Assembly (NCBI GenBank): GCA_017961965.1
Contig: JAGCWG010000401.1
Location: forward strand, 1 to 6,800
Reading direction: 5' to 3'
DNA length: 6,800 bases
From: Bacteroidaceae bacterium
GTDB lineage: Bacteria > Bacteroidota > Bacteroidia > Bacteroidales > Bacteroidaceae
This document shows, piece after piece, positions 4,819 to 6,800 of this stretch. Positions within the stretch are counted from its first letter, which is position 1. Each line of letters begins with the position of its first letter. A program made the position numbers and the translations under genes. The notes beneath the pieces were generated by a model. The model saw only the letters and a list, made by a program, of their open reading frames with translations. It had not been told where the DNA came from and made no database searches.

Positions 4819-4854
4819 AAAAAAAGGACTGGCTACCATGGCGGTAACCAGTCC
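4819..4854 (-). terminator. Intrinsic terminator of the SulP transporter gene
   Basis: GGACTGG pairs with CCAGTCC (4826-4832 with 4848-4854). A mismatch and a further 4-bp stem (TACC/GGTA) close a 5-base loop. Seven T residues follow on the minus strand (4825-4819). It starts 27 bases after the TAA of the transporter gene. Confidence 0.9.
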
Positions 4855-4881
4855 TAAGTATATCATAATAAGCTATAGTCA

Positions 4882-6555
4882 TTAAACATATTTCTCTGCT
4901 ACTGCGAGGGCTTCGTTGATGTTTGAGCAGATGTTTTCAGCACCAAGGAGACGCTCAAAGCCGTTCTTTACGAGAACTGAGTGAACCTTGTCATTGACGC
5001 CTGAGAGAACAACCTTGATGCCGTTCTTGTGGCTCATCTCGATAAGGTTCTGGAGGTTATGCATACCAGTTGAGTCGATGAATGGTACCTTACGCATACG
5101 GATGACACGTACCTTAGGAACGTCATTCATACTGTTCATCATATCCTCAAACTTGTTTGCCATACCGAAGAAGTAAGGACCGTTAATCTCATATACCTCA
5201 ACACGCTCAGGAATAGTGAGGTGCTCAATGTTGCCAGCTTCCATGTCTGTCTCCTCCTCTGGGTTAATCTCGTCTGTGAGGACGCTAACCTGAGTTGACT
5301 CTGCCATACGGCGCATGAAGAGGAAGCAAGCAAGTACGATGCCTACCTCGATGGCAATGGTGAGGTCAAAGACTACTGTGAGGATGAATGTGAGCCAGAG
5401 GACGGTAATGTCTGACTTAGGATTCTTCATCATCTGCTTTACTGTACGCCATCCTGACATGTTGTAACTTACAATCACGAGCACACCTGCAAGGCACGCC
5501 ATAGGGATGTAGTTGGCAAGCGGCATGAGGAAGAAGAAGATGAGAAGGAGCACAATGGCATGGATGATACCTGCTACCGGGCTCTTACCTCCGTTTGAAA
5601 TATTTGCCATAGTACGTGCGATGGCACCTGTAGCAGGAATACCGCCGATGAGTGGACACACGATGTTGGCAATACCTTGTCCCACGAGTTCCTGATTGGA
5701 GTTGTGCTTATGACCAATGACACCATCAGCTACGGTAGCAGAAAGGAGACTCTCGATAGCTCCAAGCACAGCGATTGTGATGGCTGGAGAGATAAGGTTC
5801 TGTACTGCATCCCATGTGATGTTTGGAACACTTGGAGTTGGAAGTGATGGATCAATCTTGAAGCGGTCACCGATAGTCTCAACGTGGATGCCGAAGTAGT
5901 TGGTCATTACGACGCCTGCAACGGTCATCACGATGATGGCAACGAGTGAACCTGGAATCTTCTTGCTTACGAGCGGAGTGGCTGCTATGATTACCACGCT
6001 CAATATACCTATAAGGCTTGTGGCAAGGTCGATAGTTCCGAAATTCTGGAAATAGCATGCCCACTTACCGATGAAGTCAGCAGGAACATCACCTTCGATA
6101 GTGAGACCGAAGAGGTCCTTAATCTGTGTGGAGAAGATGGTGAGTGCAATACCTGATGTGAAACCAATGATGATTGGGTAAGGAATGTAGGAGATGATAG
6201 TTCCAAGCTTCAGCACTCCGAGCAACACGAGGAACACACCTGCAAGGATGGTGGCTATCATGAGTCCGTCCATGCCGTACTGCTGGATGATGCCGTAGAT
6301 GATGACGATGAATGCACCTGTAGGTCCTCCAATCTGTACACGGCTACCGCCGAATGCGCTGATGATGAAACCAGCCACGATAGCTGTGAGGATACCTTCC
6401 TTAGGTGTTACGCCTGATGCGATACCGAATGCAATGGCAAGCGGGAGGGCTACGATACCCACGATTATACCTGCCATGAGGTCTGCCATGAACTTCTCCT
6501 TGTTGTAGTTCTTTAGAGTGAGGAAAAGCTCTGGCTTGAAGTCAAAGAATGCCAT
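4882..6555 (-). CDS. SulP/SLC26-family anion transporter with C-terminal STAS domain, DauA-like
   Basis: A 557-residue inner-membrane transporter for inorganic or carboxylate anions. The N-terminal ~415 residues are multi-pass. They begin with the SulP core ADLMAGIIVGIVALPLAIAF (24-43) and GGPTGAF (76-82), and include AIESLLSATVADG (266-278) followed by HKHNSNQELVGQGIANI and GGIPATGAIART (304-315). Residues about 450-555 are a cytoplasmic STAS domain with the signature PFIDSTGMHNL (D494, S495). Length and the AIESLL...GHKHNSNQELVGQG block recall E. coli DauA (about 559 residues), a proton-coupled C4-dicarboxylate carrier. At the site where BicA has Asp and Thr in its sodium/bicarbonate pocket, this protein has E268 and S272 (residue mapping from memory). 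Substrate could be sulfate, bicarbonate or dicarboxylate; sequence alone does not decide. The start at ATG 6555 gives the usual short polar N-terminus. It is monocistronic: a terminator follows, and no minus-strand TAnnTTTG was found between 6556 and 6800. Confidence 0.93.
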   Translation of the reverse strand: MAFFDFKPELFLTLKNYNKEKFMADLMAGIIVGIVALPLAIAFGIASGVTPKEGILTAIVAGFIISAFGGSRVQIGGPTGAFIVIIYGIIQQYGMDGLMIATILAGVFLVLLGVLKLGTIISYIPYPIIIGFTSGIALTIFSTQIKDLFGLTIEGDVPADFIGKWACYFQNFGTIDLATSLIGILSVVIIAATPLVSKKIPGSLVAIIVMTVAGVVMTNYFGIHVETIGDRFKIDPSLPTPSVPNITWDAVQNLISPAITIAVLGAIESLLSATVADGVIGHKHNSNQELVGQGIANIVCPLIGGIPATGAIARTMANISNGGKSPVAGIIHAIVLLLIFFFLMPLANYIPMACLAGVLVIVSYNMSGWRTVKQMMKNPKSDITVLWLTFILTVVFDLTIAIEVGIVLACFLFMRRMAESTQVSVLTDEINPEEETDMEAGNIEHLTIPERVEVYEINGPYFFGMANKFEDMMNSMNDVPKVRVIRMRKVPFIDSTGMHNLQNLIEMSHKNGIKVVLSGVNDKVHSVLVKNGFERLLGAENICSNINEALAVAEKYV

Positions 6556-6608
6556 AATTAATACTTACTAATATATTGTAATTGTTTATTGTTTTACTAT
6601 TTTTTAAG

Positions 6609-6745
6609 AACGAAAATTTAGAAAATTAAAGAAAATTTTCAATCTCAAGTTTTTAATTTTTGCGTCCCGATATGAACCGAAGGCATAGATTTGAGATTAA
6701 AGATTTTACATTTAAAAATTTTCTTTATTTTTCTAAATTTTCGTT
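6609..6745. repeat. 31-bp inverted repeats flanking a 75-bp centre (candidate invertible segment)
   Basis: Arms 6609-6639 and 6715-6745 are inverse copies matching at 30 of 31 positions (mismatch at 6626). Both are AT-rich and start AACGAAAATTTAG. A second, shorter inverted pair AATCTCAA (6641-6648 and 6691-6698) lies inside. Between the arms sits a promoter-like signal pointing right, away from the transporter gene whose start is 54 bp to the left. Options are a phase-variable invertible promoter, a MITE-like relic or a very large RNA hairpin. No recombinase gene is in the window. Confidence 0.7.
6659..6693 (+). promoter_or_regulatory. Promoter-like signal inside the inverted repeats, facing right
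   Basis: TAGATTTG at 6686-6693 matches the -7 consensus on the plus strand. A TTTG at 6659-6662 lies 23 bases upstream, slightly longer than the usual 19-21, so this is a probable rather than clear promoter. Inverting 6609-6745 would move the -7 box to about 6661-6668 on the minus strand, aimed at the transporter gene. Confidence 0.45.
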
Positions 6746-6800
6746 TCTATTATAAAAGCTCAGTTCGTGATACCTTTCATCACTCCTCGCAGAACGAACA

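Noticed and set aside
6767..6783. GTGAT/ATCAC hairpin and TACCTTTC near the right edge as terminator or promoter
   Set aside because: A 5-bp stem without a T-run and a -7 box with C in place of the final G; the neighbouring gene is outside the window, so nothing supports either.

Overview
The window looks like a chromosomal segment from a Bacteroidota species, most likely Prevotella/Segatella or a close relative. The reasons are: promoters of the Bacteroidales type (minus-strand TAnnTTTG -7 boxes, two with a TTTG -33 box exactly 20 bases upstream); no Shine-Dalgarno-like leaders; a fimbrillin-like lipoprotein gene preceded by a tiny gene; an IS982-family element; and a membrane regulator with a C-terminal HTH of a kind common in Bacteroidota. 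All recognised genes lie on the minus strand, so transcription runs right to left.

From right to left: a SulP/STAS anion transporter gene (4882-6555) has an intrinsic terminator behind it. It is preceded by a 137-bp segment bounded by 31-bp inverted repeats with a promoter-like signal inside (6609-6745), a candidate invertible promoter. Next is a three-gene block. A small secreted protein (3954-4463) has its own promoter, a striking set of phased direct repeats upstream of it, and a terminator. Then comes a membrane protein (2796-3797) whose outer domain is a paralogue of that secreted protein and whose inner end carries a helix-turn-helix. Then comes a second membrane-bound regulator (1914-2681) with a cytoplasmic OmpR-type winged helix, closed by a strong hairpin terminator.

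Downstream of that block, 1695-1881 holds three different short motifs, each repeated with a period of 21-22 bp. An intact IS982-family insertion sequence (640-1681) separates this repeat region from the promoter of the leftmost operon. That operon encodes a 53-residue peptide (325-486) and, four bases later, a fimbrillin-like lipoprotein that runs off the left edge.

Working model (inference): 3954-4463, 2796-3797 and 1914-2681 form an envelope signalling module. A secreted lipocalin-like protein and a membrane sensor share the same domain, and two single-chain membrane transcription factors sit together. Four TGCAA units at an exact 11-bp period upstream of the secreted protein's promoter have the geometry that OmpR/PhoB-type winged helices bind, and such a protein is encoded 1.3 kb away. 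No RNA gene, CRISPR array or phage gene was seen.
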